Virus record (IMG/VR): IMGVR_UViG_3300024346_000121
Location: 1 to 46,840 of that record
Length of the DNA: 46,840 nucleotides
From: a virus
Direction: 5' to 3' (one strand)
Below the pieces are notes generated by a model. The model worked only from the letters and a program-made list of their open reading frames with translations, was not told the DNA's origin and did no database searches. This document shows, piece after piece, positions 25,501 through 33,144 of the stretch. Positions within the stretch are counted from its first letter, which is position 1. Each line of letters begins with the position of its first letter. The position numbers were made by a program, and so were the translations under genes.

Positions 25501-28288
25501 AGCTATTTTAACGTCTGCTATTACAGATGTAACTTTAGCTGCTTTAAATGAAGATGGAAGAACTCCTAACGGTAAAGAAATATTTACCCCCGGTCTTACT
25601 GTTGCAGAAAAATCTGCAAATGTTTTGCAACATTTAGGAAAAACTTTAGTTCCCGGATCTGCGTTAAGTATTAAAAGTTTAATAGACACGATGAATGAAA
25701 AACCAAATAGAACTACAGGTAAGACTAAATCTAAACCTGCTGAACTTGTTGCAAACATGACAGGAGTAAAGTTTACAGAAGTAGATATTGAAAGTGCTAT
25801 TAAGTTTGCTGTTTCTGATTTTAAAAGAGACTCTAGTTTGTCTATAACTACAGGAATAAACTTTGAACGCAATTCTGATGAAGTTATTAAAAGATATAAG
25901 CAACAACAAAAAGTTCGTTTAAAGTCTTATAAAGAGCTTTATAGAACTTTAAAAGCTGCTGAATATCTTATAGATGAAGATGAAATGTATAGTTTTGCTT
26001 TAGAAAACGGACTGAGCAGAAAAGATTTAGCCGCTATAAGCATGGGATATTTTAAACCTAGCAGACCACCGCAAAAAAGCACTGTGGCGTTAGAAGAAAA
26101 AACTCCTAATGTAACAAGCACAAAGCAAGCAATTAATGTTTCAGAAGAGCTTGAACAAGTATACCTAGATTTATGGGATATAAGGCTTAACGATCCTATT
26201 ACAGGTGAAAAGAAGGGCGATCAAGAAAGACTTCAAAAAGTTATGGGCGGTGTCGTAGACAAGCTTGTGCCTAATGCTCCTGAAAACCCTTCAGATAGAA
26301 TTAATAAGGTTACAGGGATGCCATATAATTTAGAGGCAGGTGCAGCTTATTTAGAAGAGTCCGATCCTATTAGATCTTTAGTTATGGCTGCTGGAGGAAG
26401 AGTACGTAAAAGCAGTGGCGGTGAGATGGTGGCTAACCTTGTAGGCATCTCTAAAGAAGATCTTGAGTGGGCTAAAAGTCAAGACAAGCGTTATAGCAAA
26501 TCTGAAGAACTAGACGGTAAAGGAGATGCAGCCCGTCACCTTGCTTTAGGTTGGATTACTCAAAGAGCAGAGAATCCTGATCTAGCATTGAAGGCTGCAA
26601 ACTTCCGCGAAAACTTGAGCCTTAGACGTTTAGATAAGCCAATGGATCAACACAACAACAATCTAGGGGCTACTATTAAGGCTAATACTTTTAAAGAAGC
26701 AGAAGCTCAGATAGATAAACTCATTGCTGACAAAGAAGCTATGTACATGACACCCTCAGAAAGTGATCGAATGCGTGGGTATAGTAAAGGCAGTCTTGTT
26801 GCCAAGATGTTTTTTGCGCCTAAAAAATCATCAGGGCTGTATAGTGCCGCAGAAAAAGCTTCTCAGAAACTTGAAGGTTCTAAACCCAGAGAAGGTCAAG
26901 CATTTTTAAATGAAATTAAAAAAGATCCAGATGTTACTGATGAAGAATTAAAGTGGACAAAAGCTAATGAAAAGTTTGCTAACGATAAGAAGGTAACAAA
27001 AGAAGAAGTTCAGGAATTTTTTAAAGAAAATGATTTTGACTTTGATGTTGCAGTAGGACGCTCTGATGTTGATAGACCAGATGCAGATTTTAAAGTTCAG
27101 CCTGAACATTTAAATTATTCATTTGAAGGTGAGAATACTCAAAATTATCGTGAACTTGTACTTTCTATTCCAGACAAATATAAGAAAGTAGATCTTGATT
27201 TTGAATATGAGGATCACCATCCGCAAGCTAAAAATCAATTTGCTCATGTTCGTTTATCTGATATACAGCAAACTGATGATGCGTTTAATACAACTTTATT
27301 GGTTGATGAAATACAATCAGACGCACATCAAAGAGCAACTGGAAAAAGCGGGAAAGGCTACTATACTATAGAAGATGAAAAACTATTAAAGGAAAAGAAA
27401 AAAGAAATAACTTATACAAACGATTTTATTAAACTGAGTAATGAAAAAGAGAACCTTGTAGATAAGCTTGATCAACTAGACGATATGATAGATGATGAAA
27501 TTATAACAGAAGCAGAATATATACAAAGACGAGATACTCTTCAAACCCGAATAGGTGAGGTTAATAAAGATTTAGCTTCAGCAGACGACATGCTTGCTAA
27601 AGAAGATGAATTTTTAGATTTAATAATGAAACTTGAAACCAAAACTCCAGAACTTCCGCTTAAACAAGGAAAGCAATGGGGTGCTGCGGGTCTACGCCAA
27701 GCTATGAAAGTAGCAGCAGAAGAAGGCTATGATCAAGTTGCTTTGACTACTGGTCAACTACAAGCTATAAGAAATAATAAGATAGGTAATATTAAAGAAG
27801 CTTTATTGTTTAAAAAACAAGACATAAAAACTGGAGAGCCTAGAGGTTGGGCAATACAAGGTGTTAATACAGACGACGAGTTTAATGATTTTTTAGTTGT
27901 CTTTGATACTTTTGAAGAAGCTGTTCAAAAACTACCTAAAGTTCTTGGAAAAGAAAATGCAGAAAAATTACTTGCTTCAACCCCTGATGATGCAGGAGAA
28001 TATGCACTTAAACAACCAATGACCATGAAGATGGGTGGTCAGAAGTACATAGATTTTTATGATGGTACTTTACAAAAAATATGGAAACGAGACTTTGCTG
28101 ACAAATACGATGTTGATATTGAGATGATTAAATATAATCAAGGAGATAAAACTGTAGAACTTCCCACTCTTAAAATAACTGATAAGATGCGAGAAGATAT
28201 TCTTAAAGGTTTGAAAATGTTTGTATCAGGTGGACTCGTAGAAGAAACATTACACAATTTAAAAGGAGCAAGGACAGCTAATGACTGA
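22580..28288 (+). CDS. Giant multidomain (polyvalent-type) internal virion protein
   Basis: A 1902-residue protein with AAGGA upstream of ATG. Residues 1-1270 look like ejected core-protein sequence with Gly-rich hydrophobic patches (near 215-240, 820-870). About 1315-1360 holds GDAARHLALGW and MDQHNNNLG, resembling an uncharacterised His-rich domain I recall as DUF6973. About 1520-1880 shows NYRELVLSIP, LVDEIQSDAHQ, AMKVAAEEGYDQVALTTGQ and IDFYDGTLQKIWKR, the pattern of domains in phage polyvalent proteins. It may carry effectors into the host with the genome. No lytic transglycosylase motif is evident. It overlaps the endolysin start by 8 bases. Confidence 0.8.
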   Translation: MDVDVKNTAEEAAAKAIEAAKESETLADPIAVPEPEEDAKSTGVGTDILRVLADTRENLEPLNVLYGARILAEDVKQLLGLDSKSSELEAQQQAFKKFFRDNPISGFDQLLNAFNKTDDIYTPEGDVKPTETTAGAVAEFVPYVIGGTKVYKELGERGSKYIRGLAAGAVTDAVLSDVEDGTLADVVGEYFPETQSNVIIEYMSSNENDSKLKAKSKVVLEGAVIGGAIDIVLTTPKILKYFGIGAIESVKYLSRKSKQLYGKPVEQLELEEKADVMLEVLEEAKINTQFKQQSQVTDVQLTETPEGSAQVALQNSSKLHRFVNRFFTTRGYFTPKGYNAFEDSEYAKRQTIAKAENIALRLQQSIDEMAESTDQEEVIETINKLFTQDLKWLKGTKEDKIIDLADKYNLTDVQAEEFLNARELIDDMSNELIGSTSVSDSLKETIQENVGEYIRRSYRLFEDSGYVPTPEVQKDATDYIYRNILDNKPDISEAFAYQEAVDTVKEILKQGDQAEFSDYFSNLKKINKDILKKQETIPLEIRRLMGEVEQPSENIILTVSKMTNLVNSTKFYNNLEQLGHSGGYIFRKGEPRPEGYDTKIAGTNSKLDGQFTTPEIFDELQNNTSHFFTNGGSKYYKEFLSFKGQAQKLKTVYSHMTHIRNLTGGMQFGFANGVNPFGGGANETRKVLLDSILKRGDKSFNNTYEKYLRLGIINTNVRVNEFRAILESGYETNIDGFQKKVGSSLDKIGLTKNRREFFDNLYVATDDFYKINYFNQELSLLQKAYPDVAPDVLEEQAANIVRNTMPNYDRVPKGVKSLRQLPVGSFFSFPAEIIRTSAHIARQSAKEMQSTNPLIRDRGLKRMAGFTVTTMAFGQVADMSAKLAGFNEEEQKAIAILSETPWSNTAPRNIVKIDGKIYTNDTQYIDSYSALKDPLRSAAYAWSKGEINEDEFEIKVLDSTAAFAYSFFKPYIDEAILTSAITDVTLAALNEDGRTPNGKEIFTPGLTVAEKSANVLQHLGKTLVPGSALSIKSLIDTMNEKPNRTTGKTKSKPAELVANMTGVKFTEVDIESAIKFAVSDFKRDSSLSITTGINFERNSDEVIKRYKQQQKVRLKSYKELYRTLKAAEYLIDEDEMYSFALENGLSRKDLAAISMGYFKPSRPPQKSTVALEEKTPNVTSTKQAINVSEELEQVYLDLWDIRLNDPITGEKKGDQERLQKVMGGVVDKLVPNAPENPSDRINKVTGMPYNLEAGAAYLEESDPIRSLVMAAGGRVRKSSGGEMVANLVGISKEDLEWAKSQDKRYSKSEELDGKGDAARHLALGWITQRAENPDLALKAANFRENLSLRRLDKPMDQHNNNLGATIKANTFKEAEAQIDKLIADKEAMYMTPSESDRMRGYSKGSLVAKMFFAPKKSSGLYSAAEKASQKLEGSKPREGQAFLNEIKKDPDVTDEELKWTKANEKFANDKKVTKEEVQEFFKENDFDFDVAVGRSDVDRPDADFKVQPEHLNYSFEGENTQNYRELVLSIPDKYKKVDLDFEYEDHHPQAKNQFAHVRLSDIQQTDDAFNTTLLVDEIQSDAHQRATGKSGKGYYTIEDEKLLKEKKKEITYTNDFIKLSNEKENLVDKLDQLDDMIDDEIITEAEYIQRRDTLQTRIGEVNKDLASADDMLAKEDEFLDLIMKLETKTPELPLKQGKQWGAAGLRQAMKVAAEEGYDQVALTTGQLQAIRNNKIGNIKEALLFKKQDIKTGEPRGWAIQGVNTDDEFNDFLVVFDTFEEAVQKLPKVLGKENAEKLLASTPDDAGEYALKQPMTMKMGGQKYIDFYDGTLQKIWKRDFADKYDVDIEMIKYNQGDKTVELPTLKITDKMREDILKGLKMFVSGGLVEETLHNLKGARTAND

Positions 28289-28646
28289 AGAAATAAAGTT
28301 TAAGTATTTTAAACTAAGTGATTTTAATTGCCAAGAAACAGGCAAGAATGAAATGGATGTTGCCTTTATTAGAAAGCTAGACCACTTGAGAGATGTTTGT
28401 GGTTTTCCTTTTATTGTTACAAGCGGCTATAGAGATCTTCAACACAGCGCGGAAAGACATAAACCCAATGGTGGTGGAACGCACACTAGGGGGATTGCCG
28501 CTGATATTGCAGTAAATGGAGGTAGGCAGCGTATGCAGATTGTGCGTCATGCCTGTGCTTTGGGTTTTGTAGGCATAGGCATAGCTAAAGGTTTTGTACA
28601 CGTTGATATGCGAGATGATCATAAACCTGTTATGTGGTGTTATTAA
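28281..28646 (+). CDS. M15-family peptidase endolysin
   Basis: This 121-residue D-Ala-type carboxypeptidase or endopeptidase would cut peptidoglycan cross-bridges at lysis. SGYRDLQHSAERH is followed by GTHTRGIAADI and GFVHVDMR, giving zinc ligands H68, D75 (HxxGxAxD spacing) and H107. The length fits a single M15_3 catalytic domain without a wall-binding domain. There is no signal peptide, so it needs a holin. The ATG overlaps the previous gene end by 8 bases. Confidence 0.93.
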   Translation: MTEEIKFKYFKLSDFNCQETGKNEMDVAFIRKLDHLRDVCGFPFIVTSGYRDLQHSAERHKPNGGGTHTRGIAADIAVNGGRQRMQIVRHACALGFVGIGIAKGFVHVDMRDDHKPVMWCY

Positions 28647-28658
28647 GGAGATAGACTT

Positions 28659-29036
28659 ATGTTGCAATCATTGATTGGGCCAGTTACCGGACTACTAGAT
28701 AAATTTATAGAAGATAAAGACAAGAAGAATGCCATCGCATTTGAACTTACTACAATGGCTGAAAGACACGCGCAAGAGCTTGCGAAAGGCCAGCTTGAAG
28801 TTAATAAGACTGAAGCGGCACATAAGAGTTTATTTGTGGCAGGTTGGCGACCCGCAATAGGTTGGATATGTGGACTAGCCTTACTCTATTCTACTATCTT
28901 AGCTCCAATACTGGGCATTTGGTTTTCTGTCCCGCCTGTTGATAGCTCATTACTTACAAGTGTGCTAATGGGTATGTTAGGTTTAGGTGCAATGCGTACC
29001 GTAGAAAAATCTAAAGGCGTTCAAAGGGAGAAATAG
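28659..29036 (+). CDS. Three-transmembrane holin-type protein
   Basis: A 125-residue protein with a helical charged N-terminus (ELTTMAERHAQELAKGQLEV) and hydrophobic segments (AGWRPAIGWICGLALLYSTI, LAPILGIWF, LLTSVLMGMLGLGAM). This fits the 3TM holin family also found in gene transfer agents (GWRP motif before TM1). Directly after the endolysin, it would release it through the inner membrane. AAGGAG precedes ATG 28659. Confidence 0.82.
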   Translation: MLQSLIGPVTGLLDKFIEDKDKKNAIAFELTTMAERHAQELAKGQLEVNKTEAAHKSLFVAGWRPAIGWICGLALLYSTILAPILGIWFSVPPVDSSLLTSVLMGMLGLGAMRTVEKSKGVQREK

Positions 29037-29037
29037 C

Positions 29038-29223
29038 ATGGCAGCAAAGAAAAAGAAATCTACTGTAAATAAAGCAGAAAACTACACTAAGCCCGCTATG
29101 CGTAAACGCTTATTTGAAAAGATTAAAGCAGGGACTAAGGGCGGTAAAGCGGGTCAGTGGTCTGCGCGGAAAGCCCAAATGTTAGCTAAAGAATATAAAG
29201 CAGCAGGAGGAGGTTACAAATGA
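29038..29223 (+). CDS. Small basic protein (SARKAQ...GGGYK type)
   Basis: A 61-residue Lys-rich protein. The core GTKGGKAGQWSARKAQMLAK and GGGYK terminus match a small family common in marine phages, which I recall as DUF5872-like. A nucleic-acid or structural role is possible. It begins 1 base after the holin stop and overlaps the next gene as ATGA. Confidence 0.75.
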   Translation: MAAKKKKSTVNKAENYTKPAMRKRLFEKIKAGTKGGKAGQWSARKAQMLAKEYKAAGGGYK

Positions 29224-29363
29224 AAGTAAAAGCACCAGCAGGACATCATTGGATGAAACAAAAGAACGGTTCGTTTAAATTAATGAAGCATACCGGAAAG
29301 TTTGTTAAGCATAAAGGAGCAAGTCTGGAAGCTAACTTCTCAGTGCAGAAGGTACATAAGTAA
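29220..29363 (+). CDS. Tiny basic hypothetical protein
   Basis: A 47-residue His/Lys-rich protein. It starts with ATGA overlapping the previous stop and ends with TAATG overlapping the next start, so it is a coupled member of the basic-protein cassette. It contains PAGHHWMKQKNGSFKLMKHT. AGGAGG lies 6 bases upstream. No family recognised. Confidence 0.75.
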   Translation: MKVKAPAGHHWMKQKNGSFKLMKHTGKFVKHKGASLEANFSVQKVHK

Positions 29364-29608
29364 TGGCACTTAAAAAATCACAGAAGTCTTTAAAGAAATG
29401 GACTGAACAGAAGTGGCGTACAAAGTCTGGTAAGCCTAGCGCAAAAACAGGTGAGCGATACTTACCTGAAAAAGCTATTAAGGCTTTAACTAAAAAGGAA
29501 TATGCTGCAACTTCTAAAAAGAAAAAAGAAGATACTAAAAAAGGTAAGCAGCATAGTAAGCAGCCAAAAAAGATAGCGGCAAAGACAAGGAAATATAGGA
29601 AGAAATAG
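29363..29608 (+). CDS. Small basic protein (KWRTKSGKPS...GERYLPEKAI type)
   Basis: An 81-residue protein, strongly Lys-rich. KSLKKWTEQKWRTKSGKPS and TGERYLPEKAIKALTKKEYA form a conserved block I know from many marine phages and environmental sequences (DUF5872 or close relative). Charge suggests DNA or RNA binding or DNA condensation; the true function is unknown. Confidence 0.78.
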   Translation: MALKKSQKSLKKWTEQKWRTKSGKPSAKTGERYLPEKAIKALTKKEYAATSKKKKEDTKKGKQHSKQPKKIAAKTRKYRKK

Positions 29609-29610
29609 CT

Positions 29611-29928
29611 ATGAGAGAAGATTACAAGAAAGGCGGTAAGGCTAAAAACAAAGATTCTCGTTTAACTAAAGCAGGAGTAAGCGGTTATAACAAGCCCAAG
29701 CGTACACCGAATCACCCGAAGAAAAGCCATGTTGTTGTTGCGAAGGAAGGCGACAAAATCAAAACTATTCGTTTTGGAGAACAAGGAGCAAAAACAGCAG
29801 GGAAACCTAAAGCTGGAGAATCAGCAGCAATGAAAAAGAAACGCGCAAGTTTTAAAGCGCGTCATGCTAGGAACATAAAGAAAGGTAAAATGTCTGCTGC
29901 TTACTGGGCAGACCGTGAAAAGTGGTAG
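29611..29928 (+). CDS. Basic protein (KKSHVVVAKEGDKIK...SAAYWADREKW type)
   Basis: A 105-residue protein ending the late arm. KKSHVVVAKEGDKIKTIRFG, FKARHARNIKKGKM and SAAYWADREKW are a recognisable conserved block of marine phages (I recall DUF6321). It is predicted to be strongly basic. GGAAG lies upstream of ATG 29611. Its stop is only 7 bases from the stop of the convergent leftward arm. Confidence 0.78.
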   Translation: MREDYKKGGKAKNKDSRLTKAGVSGYNKPKRTPNHPKKSHVVVAKEGDKIKTIRFGEQGAKTAGKPKAGESAAMKKKRASFKARHARNIKKGKMSAAYWADREKW

Positions 29929-29935
29929 TCTGCTT

Positions 29936-30169
29936 TTAACCTTTGTGATTCAAAGCATTCAGTTCTTCTTCAAGAAAAGCATGTAAGACATCTAGTTTTG
30001 GTTTCGTAAGATGTACAATGTTTCTTATAGTTTCCAATTCTTCACCTTTGAAAGCTTTATGTAGATCCTCTAGGGGGATGCCGCACATTTCTGTAACGAC
30101 ACTCCCCTTAGAATCTATAAGTATTTTAAAACCTAATACAGTGGCTTCTTGAGGCTTAGACAATTTCAC
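29936..30169 (-). CDS. Hypothetical protein ending the leftward arm
   Basis: A 77-residue protein read from GTG 30169, with AGGTG 6 bases upstream; GTG 30178 is an alternative that adds 3 residues. It overlaps the end of the reductase gene by 14 (or 23) bases. A short beta region (ATVLGFKILIDSKGSVVTEM) precedes a helical, acidic C-terminus (LDVLHAFLEEELNAL). Its location suggests a partner of nucleotide metabolism, but no family was recognised. Confidence 0.65.
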   Translation of the reverse strand: MKLSKPQEATVLGFKILIDSKGSVVTEMCGIPLEDLHKAFKGEELETIRNIVHLTKPKLDVLHAFLEEELNALNHKG

Positions 30170-32036
30170 AAGCCCCACCTGTACAAGCTAGTTCTTGAGA
30201 GCCTGTTGTATTATCTTCTTTTTCAAACATACCTAAATCTTCCCAATTAACATCTACAGGCATTGAGGAAAGTAAATCTTTATACTGAGCTTTATCAATG
30301 TCTTCATATGGAGCTTGTTGATATACATGATCACTGACTGGCAAAAGACTAATCCCGCTGCACAAATCAAAGTTATTCCATATCCACTGTGCTACTTCCA
30401 AGAATTCATCGTCTGTATAATAAACAGTAATGCTTGGTTTATGCTCGCACCAGTGGTTTTGGTAAGCTTTCCAGAGTTCTAGCTGCTGCATTGCACCTAC
30501 ATCAGCAACAGTTACGCTTTCTTTTGGGGCAGCAACTGGGAAACTAAACACTGAAGAACTGGGTGACATTACATCTTGTTCTACGGGGAATCCTTTTTCT
30601 TGCATAAAGACTGCAAGCGGGTCTTTTTTGTCGCTACGTACTCTCCGAATGTAATACTTAGAGAACCTTGGATGAATGCCAGAAGCAGAATCAACAAGCT
30701 GAGAAACAGTACCACTAGGCTTAACACATGTAATAGCCGCAGACTGATTAATCCCAAGATTTGCAGCCCACTCTTTGTTTGTTTTAACAGCAACGTCACG
30801 AATGACTTCCAAGTATTTTCCAAGTTCTTCAGGTTCTGCACCGCTTAATACCCTATGATCCATTATTCCCGTCATGCTTACACCTAACAATGCTTCTTCT
30901 TCCGTATTCCTTTTCCATATATTTCGTAAGTACCGAAAGTCTGTTAGTGTAGCTTGCAGTGTACCAATGATAGCTGCTATTTCTGTTTTCTTTTTAAGAG
31001 AAGCTAACGTATCGTCAGCACGTACAACAATTTCTGAAAGATTACAGAACTGATTACTACGCAGGATAATCTCAGAGCAGGGATTAGTGCCAAAGTCCTG
31101 TTCACTGTCACGCCTACCGTTACGCGCTGCAATCTTTTGTGCGGCTACACGGCTAAAGATACCACGCTCACCAGCTTTTGACTCATACATTGTCTGCATC
31201 TCATTTAGAAACGCTTCAAAGTCTGGCTTCTCAGTATACGCTACGCTGTTGTTTGCTAAAGCCCTGTGTCCTTCAGTACGCCACCAGTCTCCTGACTTAG
31301 CTTTAGCCATGCGTTGATCAGAGAGATTAGAAAGACTAATCAATGCAGAACGTCTTACTCCTCCAACAACTACAATGTCAGCAATTTTACATACAATATC
31401 GTGACACTCAATAGACGTTAGCTTTCGTCCATGTGCTTTTTGAAATACTTCAATACAAAAGTTAAATAAATCTATCAAGGGTTCTGGGCCAGAAGCACGA
31501 CCACCAAAAGTTTTTAGTCTTTCACCTGAACCTCTTACTTTAGTTACATCCCACTTTGGTATTTTACCTGCATAAAGCATAGCAATAAGTTCACGGAAAG
31601 CTGAAGCCCATCCAATCTTACTATCAGCAACTACAATAATACTATCTGTTTCATGGAAAGTTTCTGCTATCTCAGGCAGTTTAGAAATAAAGTTACGCTC
31701 AACACTAAACCCTACGCCTGTACCACACATAAGAACATACATTAATTCATCAAAACTTCTGGGAGAATCAATGTGTAGGTAACTGCAATTAAATCCAGCT
31801 ACATTATCTTTATCTAAAGCTATGCCCGCTGTCATCATACAGCGCATAGATGGCATTACTTCTAAATTATAAATAGAATTAAAAAGCTTGAGTGCTGTTT
31901 TATCATCTATCTGTCCACGATCTTTCCAAAAGGATACATATCTGTTGACTGTCTCATCCCAACGCTCTCGTCTGCTCTCGTCTGGAAGCCAACGTGCGTA
32001 CCTGCTCTTGTGTATAAACTGTTGATACTGATCCAT
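30156..32036 (-). CDS. nrdJ: Class II (adenosylcobalamin-dependent) ribonucleoside-triphosphate reductase
   Basis: This 626-residue monomeric-type enzyme converts ribonucleotides to deoxyribonucleotides using B12. Motifs agree with Lactobacillus RTPR: N-terminal Cys84 (FNCSYLH); the NPCSE loop with Cys320 and Glu322; Cys331 eleven residues after Cys320, the same spacing as RTPR 408/419; PSGTVSQLVDSASGIHPR; and a C-terminal redox pair Cys618/Cys623 spaced like RTPR 731/736. No separate small subunit or activase is needed. It is shorter than the ~740-residue bacterial form. The start overlaps the DUF3310 stop (TAATG). Confidence 0.96.
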   Translation of the reverse strand: MDQYQQFIHKSRYARWLPDESRRERWDETVNRYVSFWKDRGQIDDKTALKLFNSIYNLEVMPSMRCMMTAGIALDKDNVAGFNCSYLHIDSPRSFDELMYVLMCGTGVGFSVERNFISKLPEIAETFHETDSIIVVADSKIGWASAFRELIAMLYAGKIPKWDVTKVRGSGERLKTFGGRASGPEPLIDLFNFCIEVFQKAHGRKLTSIECHDIVCKIADIVVVGGVRRSALISLSNLSDQRMAKAKSGDWWRTEGHRALANNSVAYTEKPDFEAFLNEMQTMYESKAGERGIFSRVAAQKIAARNGRRDSEQDFGTNPCSEIILRSNQFCNLSEIVVRADDTLASLKKKTEIAAIIGTLQATLTDFRYLRNIWKRNTEEEALLGVSMTGIMDHRVLSGAEPEELGKYLEVIRDVAVKTNKEWAANLGINQSAAITCVKPSGTVSQLVDSASGIHPRFSKYYIRRVRSDKKDPLAVFMQEKGFPVEQDVMSPSSSVFSFPVAAPKESVTVADVGAMQQLELWKAYQNHWCEHKPSITVYYTDDEFLEVAQWIWNNFDLCSGISLLPVSDHVYQQAPYEDIDKAQYKDLLSSMPVDVNWEDLGMFEKEDNTTGSQELACTGGACEIV

Positions 32037-32398
32037 TAGTTGTTCTCCTCTGCTACCATGTCTGTTAGTTTGTTTAAGTACCAGCCAGCCTTCTGCAAGT
32101 CCTGTACCTGCTTGCCCTTATAGTCGTACCTCCAAAGGTACTTCATACAGTTGCCCTTGAGGTAGCCTTTAAATGCAACACTGGACATGGACTCCTCTAT
32201 TGCATCAATACACTCTATGTTGCCAGTGTTATAATGACTAGGCTTGTTAACTACATCCTCTTCCCACGCCTCAGACGCTTCATCGTGTGCTGCCCTCATC
32301 CACACATCTAACCCTGTGGCTTTCTTTTCAATAGCGGGTGATTGCTGGCGCAGCCTGTCCCAATCTGCTGGTGTTGCATCATCTATGCTCATTTTCAT
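32036..32398 (-). CDS. DUF3310-type protein (T7 gp1.7-related region)
   Basis: This 120-residue protein has NKPSHYNTGNIECIDAIEE, YLKGNCMKYLWRYDYKGK and DLQKAGWYLNKL in its C-terminal two thirds, the recognised DUF3310 block. The family includes part of T7 gp1.7, which acts as a nucleotide kinase. Placement directly before the reductase supports a nucleotide metabolism role. ATG 32392 is an alternative start. The N-terminal 45 residues are variable in character. Confidence 0.82.
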   Translation of the reverse strand: MKMSIDDATPADWDRLRQQSPAIEKKATGLDVWMRAAHDEASEAWEEDVVNKPSHYNTGNIECIDAIEESMSSVAFKGYLKGNCMKYLWRYDYKGKQVQDLQKAGWYLNKLTDMVAEENN

Positions 32399-32516
32399 GT
32401 GCCTTATTATGTTTACGTTTAGTTTTTTTTAGCTCTGTCGCAGAAGATACTTTCTTAAACTTCTTCTTTCTGTCAAATCTAGACCTTCTTTCATCTTTGC
32501 GACTCTGCTCGTTCAT
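32379..32516 (-). CDS. Tiny basic hypothetical protein
   Basis: A 45-residue Lys/Arg-rich peptide. The start overlaps the endonuclease stop as ATGA and its end overlaps the DUF3310 start by 20 bases. It contains RKDERRSRFDRKKKFKKVSS. Coupled position supports it being real; function unknown, perhaps nucleic-acid binding. Confidence 0.6.
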   Translation of the reverse strand: MNEQSRKDERRSRFDRKKKFKKVSSATELKKTKRKHNKAHENEHR

Positions 32517-32977
32517 TTGAATGTTTCTCTTTTAGCAACATTAATCCAACCATCTGGTATAGTATCTTCGCTGTACCAAGTAAATCCGTTTGCTGTTGCC
32601 CATTCTCCATGACTTCTTTTAGTACCGTCTTTTCTACGCTTGGCTTGAGGCATTGGAGCAGAAGAGTTAGCAAAAAGAAAAACAAGTTCAGTATCTTCGG
32701 GTAACACTTTGTTTATCCAAATGTATTTACTGTATTCAGAATAGTCCCAGAAACGTCCTTTAGCTTCTAGAAGGATTGTCTTCCCCGCAACTTCTTTAAC
32801 AAAGTCTGGTTCATATTTATGTTGAACAGTATACTCAATTTTATCAGAGTGGAAACTCCAAGCATCTAAGATACCTGAATGTAATTCATACTCCCAGTTA
32901 GAATCATATCCTGTCATAACATTTTTCTCAACAGGCCGCTTGACTCTTGCTTTTCTAAATCCTTTTTTATTTTTCAA
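32513..32977 (-). CDS. Endonuclease I-like Holliday junction resolvase
   Basis: A 154-residue PD-(D/E)XK nuclease of T7 gp3 type. Acidic residues include E29/E31 (NWEYELHS), D58 (KYEPDF), E71 and K73 (LLEAKGRF). In T7 it resolves branched DNA and degrades host DNA. The start is an unusual TTG overlapping the previous stop as TTGA, parallel to ATGA coupling elsewhere here; an internal ATG at residue 21 also exists and would keep the nuclease core. AGAGG lies 10 bases upstream of the TTG. Confidence 0.85.
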   Translation of the reverse strand: MKNKKGFRKARVKRPVEKNVMTGYDSNWEYELHSGILDAWSFHSDKIEYTVQHKYEPDFVKEVAGKTILLEAKGRFWDYSEYSKYIWINKVLPEDTELVFLFANSSAPMPQAKRRKDGTKRSHGEWATANGFTWYSEDTIPDGWINVAKRETFK

Positions 32978-33144
32978 TGTAACTGTGCCTCTCTTCTTTC
33001 TAGTTCTGCCTCTATTAAATCCATAAGGTCTTCTAAAAAGTTTTTATCTAGATCCATGATAGAGTTATCAGTATTGTATAGGAAACTACCTACAGCAATA
33101 ATTGCATTTTCAATTTCTATACCTGACTTTTTGCCATTTTCCAT
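32974..33144 (-). CDS. Small acidic hypothetical protein
   Basis: A 56-residue helical protein with GGAG 8 bases before ATG 33144. It overlaps the preceding gene by 28 bases and the endonuclease start by 4. It contains IENAIIAVGSFLYNTDNSIM and an acidic helix (FLEDLMDLIEAELERREAQL). Function unknown. Confidence 0.65.
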   Translation of the reverse strand: MENGKKSGIEIENAIIAVGSFLYNTDNSIMDLDKNFLEDLMDLIEAELERREAQLH

